A stretch of DNA of 64,000 bases from Paenibacillus tundrae (GCF_030812775.1 NZ_JAUSTI010000004.1:186001-250000); one strand, 5' to 3'; positions 1 through 8,233 are shown, counted from the stretch's first letter. Program-made: numbers and translations. The notes: generated by a model from the sequence alone, not told the origin.

Positions 1-97
1 TCATTCGAATGATAGATCACTGATAATATCAATGATAAGCTATATAGAGGAAGAGTATTTGATCGGACGGAGAAGGTTAAGCATAACAACGTCGTTC

Positions 98-241
98 TTA
101 GAGTTCACTGTCCGCGCTGCGTACCGTACCACTTTTCGGTTTGTTACGATAAAAGAACCAACATTCGTTAAGTAGCTTAATCTGGCGGCTGTCTTTTTTG
201 TGGAATGCACGCATGAGTTGATTGCAGAGCCATTGAGGCAA
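98..241 (-). CDS. cmpA: Cortex morphogenetic protein CmpA
   Basis: A 47-residue protein with a TTG start, preceded by an AGGAGGAG ribosome-binding site six bases upstream. It opens MPQWLCNQLMRAF and continues QIKLLNECWFFYRNK, which fits the short CmpA family (P-x-W-L near the start, K-D-x-x-Q-I-K-L-L-N-x-C-W-F-F-Y core). CmpA of Bacillus works in the mother cell of the sporangium and links coat assembly to cortex formation. The C-terminal ten residues after YRNKPK look like a non-conserved tail. The neighbouring SprT-like gene agrees with the context I recall for Bacillus, though not with certainty. It implies a spore former. Confidence 0.85.
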   Translation of the reverse strand: MPQWLCNQLMRAFHKKDSRQIKLLNECWFFYRNKPKSGTVRSADSEL

Positions 242-390
242 GGGTATCTCCTCCTCTTGCATAATTCATCTGTATGTTAGCATATGTGATAACAGCCTGG
301 CCTGTGCAAATGAACCATTGACATTAGGAAATTCAGGTAGGGTTGGGTTGATTACAGTTAGCGTGCAGTTGTGGACTAGAGGTATATAGC

Positions 391-430
391 AAACAAAACG
401 CACACCCATAGATGGGGATGCGTTTTGTTT
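391..430. terminator. Bidirectional terminator between cmpA and the 468-824 gene
   Basis: Stem arms AACAAAACGCA and TGCGTTTTGTT enclose a short loop, giving A-rich and T-rich flanks on opposite sides. On the minus strand it lies about 40 bases after the stop of the gene ending at 468. Confidence 0.7.
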
Positions 431-467
431 AGGCCGTGCTAACTTTTCCAAGATGAATTCAGTTGAA

Positions 468-824
468 TTATAGCATTTCCATCTCTTCTTCATACCATTG
501 TTCTAATTGAGCTTGGAGTGCTCGAATTTCAGTGAGTAAGGAAATTAACGGATAATGGCTCTCATGTAATTCGGCAAAACTATGCTCAAGCGCGTTGATA
601 TAGTCTAGACCTCCAACAATCGAAAGTTGTTCATCCAGAAGATCCAGTTGGTCACATTCGGCAATTGCTCGGGGCAGAACGGGTACGTTAGGTGCGGTGA
701 GTTTATCGATCTCTTTGTGTAGGCGCAGATTAAGGGCGCTGAGCTGATAAGCATAATCGGCAGGCATTTCTACAAATTGTAATTGTTGTTCCAGTTGCAG
801 GATGACGTAGCGCATTGTAGGCAT
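468..824 (-). CDS. Conserved hypothetical protein, helical
   Basis: A protein of about 118 residues that I do not recognise. It is rich in leucine, glutamine and glutamate and should be largely alpha-helical, with coiled-coil-like stretches near the N terminus (VILQLEQQLQFVEMP) and at the C terminus (EIRALQAQLEQWYEEEMEML). No signal peptide, metal site or catalytic motif is visible. The start is uncertain: an AGGGGAG lies 13 bases before ATG 824, and an in-frame ATG at 851 has no clear ribosome-binding site. It is transcribed toward cmpA and ends before a terminator. The codon use resembles that of its neighbours. Confidence 0.7.
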   Translation of the reverse strand: MPTMRYVILQLEQQLQFVEMPADYAYQLSALNLRLHKEIDKLTAPNVPVLPRAIAECDQLDLLDEQLSIVGGLDYINALEHSFAELHESHYPLISLLTEIRALQAQLEQWYEEEMEML

Positions 825-942
825 AACAAGTATTAATCTCCCCTCATACATTCTACTTGACAGTGTAGCCTAGGAAACGGTTAGAATTCAAGTATTATGC
901 GGGAAAACGAATCGTTTAATCGGTGTGAAAGGAGAGGGATCG

Positions 943-1404
943 ATGGAGAATGAGGAATTACAACAATGGATTGAACAGGTATCCTTGGATCACTTCGGGG
1001 TTCCGTTCACTCATGAGGCGTTGTTTAATCGGCGGTTAACGACTACGGGTGGACGATATATGCTTAAGAGTCATCGGATTGAGATCAATCCGCACCAGCT
1101 TGAAGTGTATGGGAGAGAAGAAGTCGAGAAGATTATTAAACATGAGCTCTGTCATTATCATCTGCATATTCGTGGACGTGGTTATCAGCACCGTGATCCT
1201 GAATTCAAGGCTTTATTGCAAAAGGTTGGCGGTTCTCGCTTCTGCCAGTCTCTTCCCGGCAGTAAGGGTCGAAAGCCGCTGCCTTATCGCTATAAATTGG
1301 TATGTAAGAGCTGTGGTACCGAATATCTGCGCAAACGAAAAGTAGATCCCAAGCGTTACCGTTGCGGACGATGTGCGGGTAAACTAAAGATGGTAGACCT
1401 GTAA
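943..1404 (+). CDS. SprT-like metalloprotease-family protein
   Basis: A protein of 153 residues. It carries the zinc-protease signature HELCHYHLH (HExxH) about 70 residues in, followed by H-R-D-P-E-F, as in the SprT/Spartan family. A C-terminal zinc ribbon follows (CKSC...RCGRC). The family includes DNA-protein crosslink proteases; the bacterial members (YdcK in Bacillus) are little studied. ATG 943 is chosen because AAAGGAGAGG sits five bases upstream; an in-frame GTG at 925 lies inside that site. The gene is monocistronic, with a tRNA promoter beginning shortly after its stop. Confidence 0.88.
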   Translation: MENEELQQWIEQVSLDHFGVPFTHEALFNRRLTTTGGRYMLKSHRIEINPHQLEVYGREEVEKIIKHELCHYHLHIRGRGYQHRDPEFKALLQKVGGSRFCQSLPGSKGRKPLPYRYKLVCKSCGTEYLRKRKVDPKRYRCGRCAGKLKMVDL

Positions 1405-1438
1405 GATAAACTCTTTATTAGAATGAAAATGAGTCCTG

Positions 1439-1467
1439 TTGACTTGGCCCTTTAATCATGATAAATT
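1439..1467 (+). promoter_or_regulatory. Probable promoter of the tRNA-Asn/tRNA-Ser pair
   Basis: TTGACT and TAAATT are separated by 17 bases, and the -10 box ends 21 bases before the mature tRNA-Asn. Confidence 0.55.
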
Positions 1468-1488
1468 AAATTTATTCAAGATTAATAT

Positions 1489-1564
1489 TCCCTGATAGCT
1501 CAGTTGGTAGAGCACTCGACTGTTAATCGAGTTGTCACAGGTTCGAGCCCTGTTCGGGGAGCCA
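1489..1564 (+). tRNA. tRNA-Asn (anticodon GTT)
   Basis: A complete cloverleaf of 76 bases. The acceptor arms TCCCTGA and TCGGGGA pair. The anticodon stem is CTCGA/TCGAG with loop CTGTTAA. The T arm contains GGTTCGAGCC, and the 3' CCA is encoded. It reads AAC/AAT codons. Confidence 0.97.
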
Positions 1565-1569
1565 TTCTT

Positions 1570-1658
1570 GGAGAGATACCCAAGTGGCTATAAGGGGACC
1601 CTCTGCTAAGGGGTTAGACTGCGTAAGCGGTGCGAGGGTTCGAATCCCTCTCTCTCCG
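1570..1658 (+). tRNA. tRNA-Ser (anticodon GCT)
   Basis: A class II tRNA of 89 bases with a long variable arm. The acceptor arms GGAGAGA and TCTCTCC pair, and the anticodon loop holds GCT (AGC/AGT codons). No CCA is encoded, unlike the upstream tRNA-Asn. It lies five bases after tRNA-Asn and is presumably co-transcribed with it. Its 3' end is duplicated about 114 bases downstream. Confidence 0.96.
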
Positions 1659-1783
1659 TTCTGAATAAACTTCCCTGCAAAGGGATGAGAACCCTGGAGG
1701 TTCGTCGAAGCATAAGCTTCGTTAGCGATACTTCGCAGTCTCGAATGAAGTGAGAGTATCCCTCTCTCTCCGTTCTGAATAAA
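1644..1783 (+). repeat. 26-bp direct repeat of the tRNA-Ser 3' end
   Basis: The 26 bases at 1644-1669 (tRNA T-arm and acceptor 3' half plus 11 downstream bases) recur exactly at 1758-1783. The 88 bases between contain GC-rich inverted patches such as AAGCATAAGCTT but no gene. Duplicated tRNA 3' ends are typical att-site scars, but a local tandem duplication would look the same. No integrase is nearby. Confidence 0.8.
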
Positions 1784-1797
1784 AAAATGTAACATGT

Positions 1798-1847
1798 AAA
1801 TCCCCACCGGATTGAGCTATTATCGCTCCAGCCGGTGGGGATTTTTT
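1798..1847. terminator. Terminator after the tRNA pair, shared with the ArsR-type gene
   Basis: AAATCCCCACCGG pairs with CCGGTGGGGATTT, followed by a T run on the plus strand and by a T run (complement of AAA) on the minus strand. Confidence 0.8.
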
Positions 1848-1892
1848 ATTGTTTCGATATGCTTCGATTACCATAATCTTGAATGATCCTGC

Positions 1893-2591
1893 TTATAAGG
1901 AAATGTTGAGTGCTTCGTATAGCCCTTTCTTACCTGTCTCTGTTAATTCAACGGAGCGGCTTCCCTTCATTTGTCGTATCCAGTCTAGTTGAGATAATCG
2001 ACGGTTCAATTGCTCTCCGAGCAAGCCGGAAAGGTGGTGTCGTCGTTCGCTCCAATCCAGACATTTACGAGCCAGCGCACGGCGTGATCCGGGTTTGACC
2101 TGAAGCTCGATTCCAAACGAGGCAAACCAGTCGTATCCTTTCGTTGTAATCGTATAGTCTTTGTTTTCCTCGTCTTGCGGCTCAATTAGATACCCCTCAC
2201 GCAGCAAGGCCTCGCACAAGGCGATTCCCAGCTTTCCAGCCAAATGACCATAACACGTTCTAGCGAAGCTCAGATGCCGCAGTTGATCAGATTGTTTGAG
2301 TGAGCGCACTTGTACAGGAGGGGCAATGTTGGCCATGGACTCGATCAAAAAAGCAATCTCTTGATTAGCCAAACGGTAATAGCGATGTCTGCCTTGTTTC
2401 TCAACGACCAATAACCCGCCCTCGACCAATTTGGCCAGATGGTTACTTGCTGTCTGAGGAGTAACTTTAGCCATATAAGCGAGTTCACCTGCAGGCAAAG
2501 CTCGTCCATCCAGCAATGCTTCTAAGAAGATGGCACGACTTGGATCAGCAATTAATGACGCAATAATCGTTATATTCGGATATGTGCTCAT
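1893..2591 (-). CDS. ArsR-family winged-helix regulator
   Basis: A protein of 232 residues. The N-terminal 85 residues form an ArsR-type winged helix: helices around ADPSRAIFLEALLDG, a recognition helix VTPQTASNHLAKLVEGGLL and a wing EKQGRHRYYRLA. The remaining 140 residues contain a second helical region (SFARTCYGHLAGKLGIALCEALL) with C, H and many hydrophobics; no cysteine metal box of the ArsR type is seen in the DNA-binding domain. It is divergent from the flavin-reductase-like gene with about 110 bases between, so local control of that gene is plausible. The ribosome-binding site before ATG 2591 is weak. Confidence 0.85.
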   Translation of the reverse strand: MSTYPNITIIASLIADPSRAIFLEALLDGRALPAGELAYMAKVTPQTASNHLAKLVEGGLLVVEKQGRHRYYRLANQEIAFLIESMANIAPPVQVRSLKQSDQLRHLSFARTCYGHLAGKLGIALCEALLREGYLIEPQDEENKDYTITTKGYDWFASFGIELQVKPGSRRALARKCLDWSERRHHLSGLLGEQLNRRLSQLDWIRQMKGSRSVELTETGKKGLYEALNISL

Positions 2592-2701
2592 ACTTCGATG
2601 ATACTTGAACTATAAGTGTATTACAATCGATCTGAGACGAATGCTCAGGACTACGTAAAGAGGAACTAGGTAAATGAATGGGAATAGGAGAGGGAGAATG
2701 G

Positions 2702-3439
2702 ATGAAGCAGGAACAACCACAACTACAGCAACAATCGGAGGAACTGCAACCAGAATATGAGTGTCCTGAACTATCAGATGGAGAACAAGAACGAAGCTCC
2801 AACAACGACTCATATTCACAACATATAGGAGATACGTATGATACGGAAACGATACAACCGAGTATTTTATACTATGGTACCCCAGTGATGATGCTTAGCA
2901 CGCTTAATGAGGACGGTTCGACTAATTTATCCCCGTTATCTTCCTCTTGGGCATTAGGGGATTGTCTCGTACTTGGTATCGGGATTCAAGGGAAGGCGTA
3001 CGAGAACTTGATGCGACACCCAGAGTGTGTCGTTAACCTACCGGAAGCTTCGATGTGGAAACAAGTTGAGGTGTTGGGGAAATTCACAGGTGTAACTCCA
3101 GTACCTGAGGCCAAGCAACAGATGGGCTATACATTTTGTCAGGATAAATTTAACGCTACAGAACTTACACCTCAGAATTCAGTCGAGGTTATGCCACAGC
3201 GAATTGCAGAATGCCCGATCCAGATTGAAGCTTCTGTCCAGCACATTCGTATTCCGGAGCATACACCTTATATGGCTATTGTGGAAGTGAAGGCGATGAA
3301 AGTGCATGCTCATTCCAAAATCATCTCAGGCACAAACAAAATTAATCCCGAGGCATGGCGACCGCTTATCTATAACTTCCGGCATTATTATGGGCTTGGA
3401 GCGAAGTGTGGAGAGAACTTCCGGGCGGACAAGGTGTAA
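2702..3439 (+). CDS. Flavin-reductase-like FMN-binding protein
   Basis: A protein of 245 residues. After about 55 residues of acidic, Q/E-rich low-complexity sequence it has the split-barrel flavin-reductase fold: YYGTPVMMLSTLNEDGSTNLSPLSSSW, then GKAYENLMRHPECVVNLP. This family binds FMN or FAD. The substrate is unknown. ATG 2702 is chosen because AGGAGAGGGAG ends five bases upstream; an in-frame ATG at 2678 has no such site. It is divergently paired with the ArsR-type regulator, which suggests a small stress- or redox-responsive unit. Confidence 0.82.
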   Translation: MKQEQPQLQQQSEELQPEYECPELSDGEQERSSNNDSYSQHIGDTYDTETIQPSILYYGTPVMMLSTLNEDGSTNLSPLSSSWALGDCLVLGIGIQGKAYENLMRHPECVVNLPEASMWKQVEVLGKFTGVTPVPEAKQQMGYTFCQDKFNATELTPQNSVEVMPQRIAECPIQIEASVQHIRIPEHTPYMAIVEVKAMKVHAHSKIISGTNKINPEAWRPLIYNFRHYYGLGAKCGENFRADKV

Positions 3440-3487
3440 GAGGGAAGGGGATAATATCATAACCTCATATGTTGGACAAAAGTAAAC

Positions 3488-3526
3488 AAGCACAGCCTCT
3501 TAGAAAGAGACTGTGCTTGGATTTTA
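3488..3526. terminator. Terminator between convergent genes
   Basis: AAGCACAG-CTCTT pairs with AAGAG-CTGTGCTT around a short loop. It serves the gene ending at 3439 and, in the other direction, the HAD gene ending at 3559. Confidence 0.7.
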
Positions 3527-3558
3527 TGTTTTGATATGCGCACACAACGAGTGGCCTG

Positions 3559-4455
3559 TTACAGATTACCTTCGCTAACACCTGCTGGTGGGTTGATCGG
3601 CTTACCTTCAAGTACGGAATAGATCGCATGAGCTACGCCGTGCTCTACATTGGTCAATGTGATAGCTTTAGCTAGTGCTTTAATTTCCGGTTCTGCGTTG
3701 CCCATCGCGATTCCGAGCCCTGCCATTTGCAACATGGATACGTCATTGAAGTTGTCCCCGATCGAGACCGTATCTTCCATAGCAATGTTCAGATGAGCTG
3801 CAAGCTTAGACAAGGCATTACCTTTGGATACATCAGGATGCTGCATCTCGAAGTTGTGTTCAGAAGATACGACCATCGCGACATCTGAACGTGCTGCAAA
3901 GTATTGTCTACCTTCACGTAATTGATCCGGATTCATGGAGAAGGCCATAATATTGTAAATGTGTGCTTCTGCAGGGATTTCCTGATGTGAGTTCACACGG
4001 TGGTAATCCTTTTTGTCGTAATGCTTCTTAACAGCTCGGATGAGGCGTGCAACGTCCTCGCTAGGGCTTGCGCCTAGAATACGATCCATCTCGGCAAGCA
4101 TCGCATTATGACTGTTAATTGGAGCATAGATCCCCTGCTGCGTGGAGGCTTCATAATAACAATCGTGATCCTCCAGCCATTGCATAACAGAGGCAGCTGT
4201 TTCGCGTTCCAATGGGAGGTGGAAAAGACGTTGTCCGTTCTCATCATGGATGGTTGCGCCATTTGAACCGATAACCGGTGTTTTAATTCCTCCTTCTAGA
4301 GAAATATTAACAACATCGGAATACACGCGACCTGTTGCAATTGTCACCCGTAGACCTTCTTGTTGTGCACGGTGAATTGCGGCTGCGTTCTCAGGGCTAA
4401 TCTGGCTGTCTCTGTTCAATAACGTTCCATCTAAATCTGTAGCAAACAATTTCAT
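3559..4455 (-). CDS. Cof-type HAD-IIB family phosphatase
   Basis: A protein of 298 residues, of normal family length. Motif I is DLDGTLL (residues 7-13, nucleophile Asp), motif II is TIATGR, and motif IV is GDNFNDVSML, with the C2 cap typical of the Cof group. These enzymes dephosphorylate sugar phosphates or similar small molecules in the cytosol; the substrate cannot be read from the sequence. It follows the DeoR gene with a 4-base gap, and its AAGGAG site lies in the DeoR 3' end, so the two form one operon. Pairing with a DeoR regulator favours a sugar phosphate substrate. Confidence 0.92.
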   Translation of the reverse strand: MKLFATDLDGTLLNRDSQISPENAAAIHRAQQEGLRVTIATGRVYSDVVNISLEGGIKTPVIGSNGATIHDENGQRLFHLPLERETAASVMQWLEDHDCYYEASTQQGIYAPINSHNAMLAEMDRILGASPSEDVARLIRAVKKHYDKKDYHRVNSHQEIPAEAHIYNIMAFSMNPDQLREGRQYFAARSDVAMVVSSEHNFEMQHPDVSKGNALSKLAAHLNIAMEDTVSIGDNFNDVSMLQMAGLGIAMGNAEPEIKALAKAITLTNVEHGVAHAIYSVLEGKPINPPAGVSEGNL

Positions 4456-4459
4456 ATAC

Positions 4460-5236
4460 TTACAACTCCTTATCTTCTGTAGGTTCAGGAATGAGAATCT
4501 CGACTTGTTGTTCGGCTAGAAAAGTACGCCATTCCGGCGATGGCCATTGGTTCGTAATTAATATGTCTACTAGAGACCAATCGGCAAAGCGATAACCATA
4601 ACGTTTGTTAAACTTAGAATGGTCTGCGAGTACAATAACTTGTTTGGCTGCTTGCATCATACGGTATTTAATCTTGCCTTCTTCTTCGGAGGCGCTGAAG
4701 CCATCCATAGTTAGACCACCAATGCCGATAAAAGATTTGTCTACATAATAGTGAGAGAGGGTTTCGATCACAGGAGCGCCATAAACATAGCGTTGCTCTT
4801 TATCAACTTTACCACCAAGCAAACGGATTTCGACGGAGGCATGATTGGAGAGAAGGTCAGCTGAATGCATGGAGTTCGTAATAACAGTGCAGGATTTACC
4901 GTTGAGGTTCTCGGCACAGGCTTGCACTGTGGTTGAGGCATCCAGAATGATATTCTCACCTTGACGAACGATAGCTGCAGCAAGTTTGCCAATGGCTCTT
5001 TTTTCCTCTGAGACATAGAGTAGACGGTCTTTGTAGGATCTGAATTCTTGCGGAGGAGAGGGGAGAATCGCGCCGCCACGCGTCCGGATAATGCTATCCT
5101 GCTCTTCAAGCTTAATGAGATCTCTACGAGCGGTGTCCCGGGATACGTCAAAGAGTGAACCGATCTCCTCGACAGAGATGCGATTATGTTTACGTAAGTG
5201 TTCAATAATAAGCTGCATTCGTTCTTCTTGGAACAA
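4460..5236 (-). CDS. DeoR/GlpR-family transcriptional regulator
   Basis: A protein of 258 residues. The N-terminal DeoR winged helix (RMQLIIEHLRKHNRISVEEIGSLFDVSRDTARRDL) is followed by the sugar-phosphate-sensing DeoRC domain, with GGAILP, the TTVQACAENL region and ADHSKFNKR near the C terminus. Such proteins are usually repressors released by phosphorylated sugars. The start is TTG 5236, with AAGGAGG seven bases upstream. It heads the operon with the HAD phosphatase and probably regulates that unit. The AT-rich region upstream (5237-5340) would carry the operator, but no clear palindrome was identified. Confidence 0.92.
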   Translation of the reverse strand: MFQEERMQLIIEHLRKHNRISVEEIGSLFDVSRDTARRDLIKLEEQDSIIRTRGGAILPSPPQEFRSYKDRLLYVSEEKRAIGKLAAAIVRQGENIILDASTTVQACAENLNGKSCTVITNSMHSADLLSNHASVEIRLLGGKVDKEQRYVYGAPVIETLSHYYVDKSFIGIGGLTMDGFSASEEEGKIKYRMMQAAKQVIVLADHSKFNKRYGYRFADWSLVDILITNQWPSPEWRTFLAEQQVEILIPEPTEDKEL

Positions 5237-5449
5237 ACGTGCCGCCTCCTTATACAGGGATGACCGTGTTATATATCTATATAGTTAATTATAAGTAGTT
5301 ATAATGTTATTTGCAATATTATAAGTGAATATCAGTTTTTGTAAGTAATTTGACGTATCTTTTACATATACAGACGATTCTAATGACATATCTCTGAAAG
5401 GCTCTTTGTTGGTATTCTTTGTTGCTGAAAAATTCTTTCAAAAAAAGTG

Positions 5450-5479
5450 TTGCACTGTTTCGAATAATCGTGGTATACT
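5450..5479 (+). promoter_or_regulatory. Promoter of the tRNA Glu-Lys-Leu cluster
   Basis: TTGCAC and TATACT are spaced by 18 bases, 36 bases upstream of tRNA-Glu. Confidence 0.7.
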
Positions 5480-5514
5480 CATTCTTGTCGCCAAGAAAGA
5501 CAACTTGTTATTAA

Positions 5515-5586
5515 GGCCCGTTGGTCAAGGGGTTAAGACACCTCCCTTTCACGGAGGTAACAGGGGTTCGAATCCCCTACGGGTCA
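5515..5586 (+). tRNA. tRNA-Glu (anticodon TTC)
   Basis: A 72-base cloverleaf. GGCCCGT pairs with ACGGGTC, the anticodon stem is CCTCC/GGAGG around TTTCA-type loop bases with TTC, and the T arm is GGGGTTCGAATCCCC. No CCA is encoded. Confidence 0.96.
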
Positions 5587-5677
5587 TATCTTCACCACCT
5601 TTTTAACGAAGGAAACCTCGCAAGTCATTGTTCTACGTAAGAGATGATCATGGCACATCAGGGTGAAGTTACAGCAA

Positions 5678-5753
5678 GAGCCATTAGCTCAGTTGGTAGA
5701 GCACCTGACTTTTAATCAGGGTGTCGAAGGTTCGAGCCCTTCATGGCTCACCA
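5678..5753 (+). tRNA. tRNA-Lys (anticodon TTT)
   Basis: A 76-base cloverleaf. GAGCCAT pairs with ATGGCTC, and the anticodon stem is CCTGA/TCAGG with loop CTTTTAA. CCA is encoded. Confidence 0.96.
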
Positions 5754-5770
5754 TTTTTACAATTGAATAT

Positions 5771-5853
5771 GCGGTCGTGGTGGAATGGCAGACACGCTAT
5801 CTTGAGGGGGTAGTGGGCGTACGCCCGTGGAGGTTCGAGTCCTCTCGACCGCA
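5771..5853 (+). tRNA. tRNA-Leu (anticodon GAG), first copy
   Basis: A class II tRNA of 83 bases. GCGGTCG pairs with CGACCGC, the anticodon loop is TTGAGGG, and the variable-arm stem is GGGCGTACGCCC. No CCA is encoded. A copy at 14107 differs by one base in that arm. Confidence 0.96.
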
Positions 5854-5869
5854 TCACAGTATTAGGAAG

Positions 5870-5905
5870 TAGACTCTCATGGTTATCCATGGGGGTCTAT
5901 TTTTG
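5870..5905 (+). terminator. Terminator of the tRNA Glu-Lys-Leu cluster
   Basis: TAGACTCTCATGG pairs with CCATGGGGGTCTA around a TTAT loop, followed by a T run. Confidence 0.8.
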
Positions 5906-6040
5906 TCTAAAAGCCAGTGAACGGATTTATCGTAGGATTAGTGGCTGAGGATTCATGGAGGTTGTGGTATAATTATGTATATTGTGTTGTCCGTGATTCA
6001 TTAGGATAAGAAGATTATTATCGTTGGAAGGCGGTCCTGT

Positions 6041-6457
6041 ATGCAGTCAATATATGAGCGAATTGAACACCTGATTGCTGAACGAGGAATGACGAAGAAG
6101 GCTTTCTGTCAACAACTGAAGATTAGTACGGGTAATTTGGGTGATTGGAAACGTGGGAAATCCACGCCGAGTACGAATAAACTGATTGAGATCGCTGCGT
6201 TTTTTGATGTGAGCCTGGACTGGCTCATGATTGGTCGTCCGTCGAAGGAAGCGATGGTACGGGAAAAACGAGAGGATTATTTTTTTGACGTGTTGCGGCA
6301 ATTGAATTGCCAAGAGAGTGAATTAACGACTGAAGAGCAGTCTTTTATTAGTGAATACATTGAGTTTACCCGCTACCGTAAATCGAAGGAGAGCCGAAAT
6401 ACTCAGGATTTCCGTTATGAGAAAGAACGCAAGACGGAAGAGGATGAATCGCTCTAG
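6041..6457 (+). CDS. XRE-family helix-turn-helix regulator
   Basis: A protein of 138 residues. Residues 5-65 form a Cro/CI-type HTH (RIEHLIAERGMTKKAFCQQL, STGNLGDWKRGKSTPS, then KLIEIAAFFDVSLDWLMIG). The C-terminal 60 residues are charged and helical and end in a run of R/K/E. The target is unknown. ATG 6041 has GGAAGGCGG upstream, and an extended -10 (TGGTATAAT, 5965-5973) precedes it. It stands alone between the tRNA cluster and the convergent urease operon, so self-regulation is the only target the context suggests. Confidence 0.88.
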   Translation: MQSIYERIEHLIAERGMTKKAFCQQLKISTGNLGDWKRGKSTPSTNKLIEIAAFFDVSLDWLMIGRPSKEAMVREKREDYFFDVLRQLNCQESELTTEEQSFISEYIEFTRYRKSKESRNTQDFRYEKERKTEEDESL

Positions 6458-6512
6458 CTTGAGCGCTGATTTAGTCTGTGGTTCGTGATATAGTTTCTAC
6501 CTATGAGAAACT

Positions 6513-6553
6513 CTTGAATACCCGTTGTTATGCGGGTACTCAAGGTTTTTTTT
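6513..6553. terminator. Terminator between the XRE gene and ureD
   Basis: CTTGAATACCCG pairs with CGGGTACTCAAG, with an eight-T run on the plus strand. It can also end the convergent urease operon. Confidence 0.8.
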
Positions 6554-6586
6554 GTTGTTTCTCATAAGAAGTTGTAGATCGTATAT

Positions 6587-7402
6587 TCATTTACGGAAGG
6601 TTAAAGCTCCGCTACCCAGTAGTTGGGGGCGGATTGTATTCCAGATGTGCAGGCATTGTTCTTGGAGCTCCCAAGCTGCGGTGCCGAGGATACGGACGCC
6701 AATCCCACCAGCGGCGAGTAGACTGGCTCCAGCCAGCATGCGTCCATCTGGGGGGAGGGCTGAACGTATGAGCTCTAACTGTGTTGCCCCGAGATTGGGG
6801 GCGATGATCCACAATGCTGCGGTATGAGTGTAGTGAAGTAAGGCGGCGGATTGTCTAGGGTTGTTGAATGTTGGTTCTAATCCGAATCGATCCCAGACTG
6901 CAAGTTGTTGTCCTTGCCAAATTTCCGTTAAACTGCTATACCTATTGAATTGAAAAGCCTCTCCCCGGTGAATGCGTCCTGCTGACCATACATCTGCATA
7001 GGCGAGTATGCAATTTCCCTCTAGTTCAAAGGTGGCGTGAAGTGAGGAAGAACTGCCTTTGAACGGGATAACGCATTCGGGAAAATACTCCAGCACCGCT
7101 CCATGCTCCAACCGGAAGTGATGGTGGATTGAAGAGGGGAGAGACGGTGTTGGGTGAAGGCGAGTGGCTGACGTGCTACTCAGCATCACATGAGTATCTT
7201 GGCCTAAATGCCAGTTGGAATGATAGTGATCTCCATTCAGGACGCCTGGCGAAACATCGGAGGTATAAATGCAAAGTCCATCTCTGTCGCCGGGTGAACG
7301 GAAGGAACGGCTGAATCGAAGAGGGGCGCTGTAATATCGATCTGTCATGACGGTGCGCCCCCCTTGAAGGGCGAAAGTTGCCTGTAGCTCGCTGCGGCGC
7401 AT
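6587..7402 (-). CDS. ureD: Urease accessory protein UreD
   Basis: A protein of 271 residues, last in the urease operon. UreD (UreH) is the scaffold that binds apo-urease and brings UreF and UreG for nickel insertion and lysine carbamylation. Family features are the start region RRSELQATFALQGGRTVMTDRYYSAPLRFSRSF, then VLEYFPECVIPFKGSS, and SRIHRGEAF-type sequence (AGRIHRGEAFQFN). ATG 7402 has GAAGGAG five bases upstream and begins just before the conserved region. An in-frame ATG at 7492 overlaps the ureG end and lacks a ribosome-binding site, so a 301-residue version is less likely. Confidence 0.92.
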   Translation of the reverse strand: MRRSELQATFALQGGRTVMTDRYYSAPLRFSRSFRSPGDRDGLCIYTSDVSPGVLNGDHYHSNWHLGQDTHVMLSSTSATRLHPTPSLPSSIHHHFRLEHGAVLEYFPECVIPFKGSSSSLHATFELEGNCILAYADVWSAGRIHRGEAFQFNRYSSLTEIWQGQQLAVWDRFGLEPTFNNPRQSAALLHYTHTAALWIIAPNLGATQLELIRSALPPDGRMLAGASLLAAGGIGVRILGTAAWELQEQCLHIWNTIRPQLLGSGALTFRK

Positions 7403-7463
7403 CACGGCTCCTTCAACATGAATGTCCGATTCGATTGTACCTTCGGATCGTGAGGAGTTAGGC

Positions 7464-8177
7464 TTAATGGGTATGGGCGGAACCGTGGCCATGTGTATGT
7501 GGATGCGCAGCGGCATCGTCATCCATATATTGATGTTCAAGCCAATGAACGATCTCGGAGACACCTTCGCCACTCATTAGATTGGACATGACATAAGGGC
7601 GTCCTTCACGTACTCGCTCAGTATCTTCCTGCATGACCTGTAAGCTTGCGCCGACATAAGGGGCGAGATCGGTCTTGTTGATGAGCAGTAGATCGGAACG
7701 TGTAATTCCGGGTCCTCCTTTACGAGGTAATTTCTCCCCTTGAGCAACGTCGATAATGTAGATGAAAACATCTGCTAGTTCAGGGCTGAATGCCGCGGAT
7801 AGATTATCCCCGCCACTTTCGATAAAGATGAGTTGCAGGTCAGGGAAACGTTCAATTAATTCGTCAACAGCTTCGAAATTCATAGAAGCATCCTCGCGGA
7901 TGGCGGTGTGAGGGCAGCCACCTGTTTCGACACCGATAATACGTTCGGGTGCGAGTGCGTTTTGGCGTAGTAGGATCTCAGCATCCTCTTTGGTGTAAAT
8001 ATCATTCGTGATTACTGCGAGACTATAACGGGTACGCAGTGCCTTGGATAACTTCTCTACTAATGCGGTTTTGCCTGAACCTACGGGGCCTCCGATTCCA
8101 ATCCTCATCGGACGACTTCGGTCGAACGTTTTGCGTTCCCATTCTGGGTGATGTGTATGATCTGCTCCTCCACACAT
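7464..8177 (-). CDS. ureG: Urease accessory GTPase UreG
   Basis: A protein of 237 residues, about 30 longer than the common UreG of roughly 205. It is a SIMIBI GTPase that delivers nickel to urease. Seen: P-loop GPVGSGKT (residues 30-37), the metal-binding Cys-Pro-His in [17 protein letters not shown], and IESGGDNL. The extra length is histidine-rich at both ends: HTHH near the N terminus and a tail with seven histidines ([13 protein letters not shown]), suited to nickel storage. No UreE gene is in the operon, so these tails may take over part of its role (inference). AAAGGAGG lies seven bases before ATG 8177. Confidence 0.96.
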   Translation of the reverse strand: MCGGADHTHHPEWERKTFDRSRPMRIGIGGPVGSGKTALVEKLSKALRTRYSLAVITNDIYTKEDAEILLRQNALAPERIIGVETGGCPHTAIREDASMNFEAVDELIERFPDLQLIFIESGGDNLSAAFSPELADVFIYIIDVAQGEKLPRKGGPGITRSDLLLINKTDLAPYVGASLQVMQEDTERVREGRPYVMSNLMSGEGVSEIVHWLEHQYMDDDAAAHPHTHGHGSAHTH

Positions 8178-8233
8178 AACAATTCCTCCTTTGTTTTTTC
8201 TTCAAGATTGAGCGTGTATGAATGCCCTTATAA

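Noticed and set aside
266..493. 75-codon minus-strand frame
   Set aside because: It runs through a terminator hairpin and overlaps the 3' end of the gene at 468-824; no ribosome-binding site.
1535..1807. 90-codon minus-strand frame
   Set aside because: It covers tRNA-Ser and the repeat; not a protein gene.
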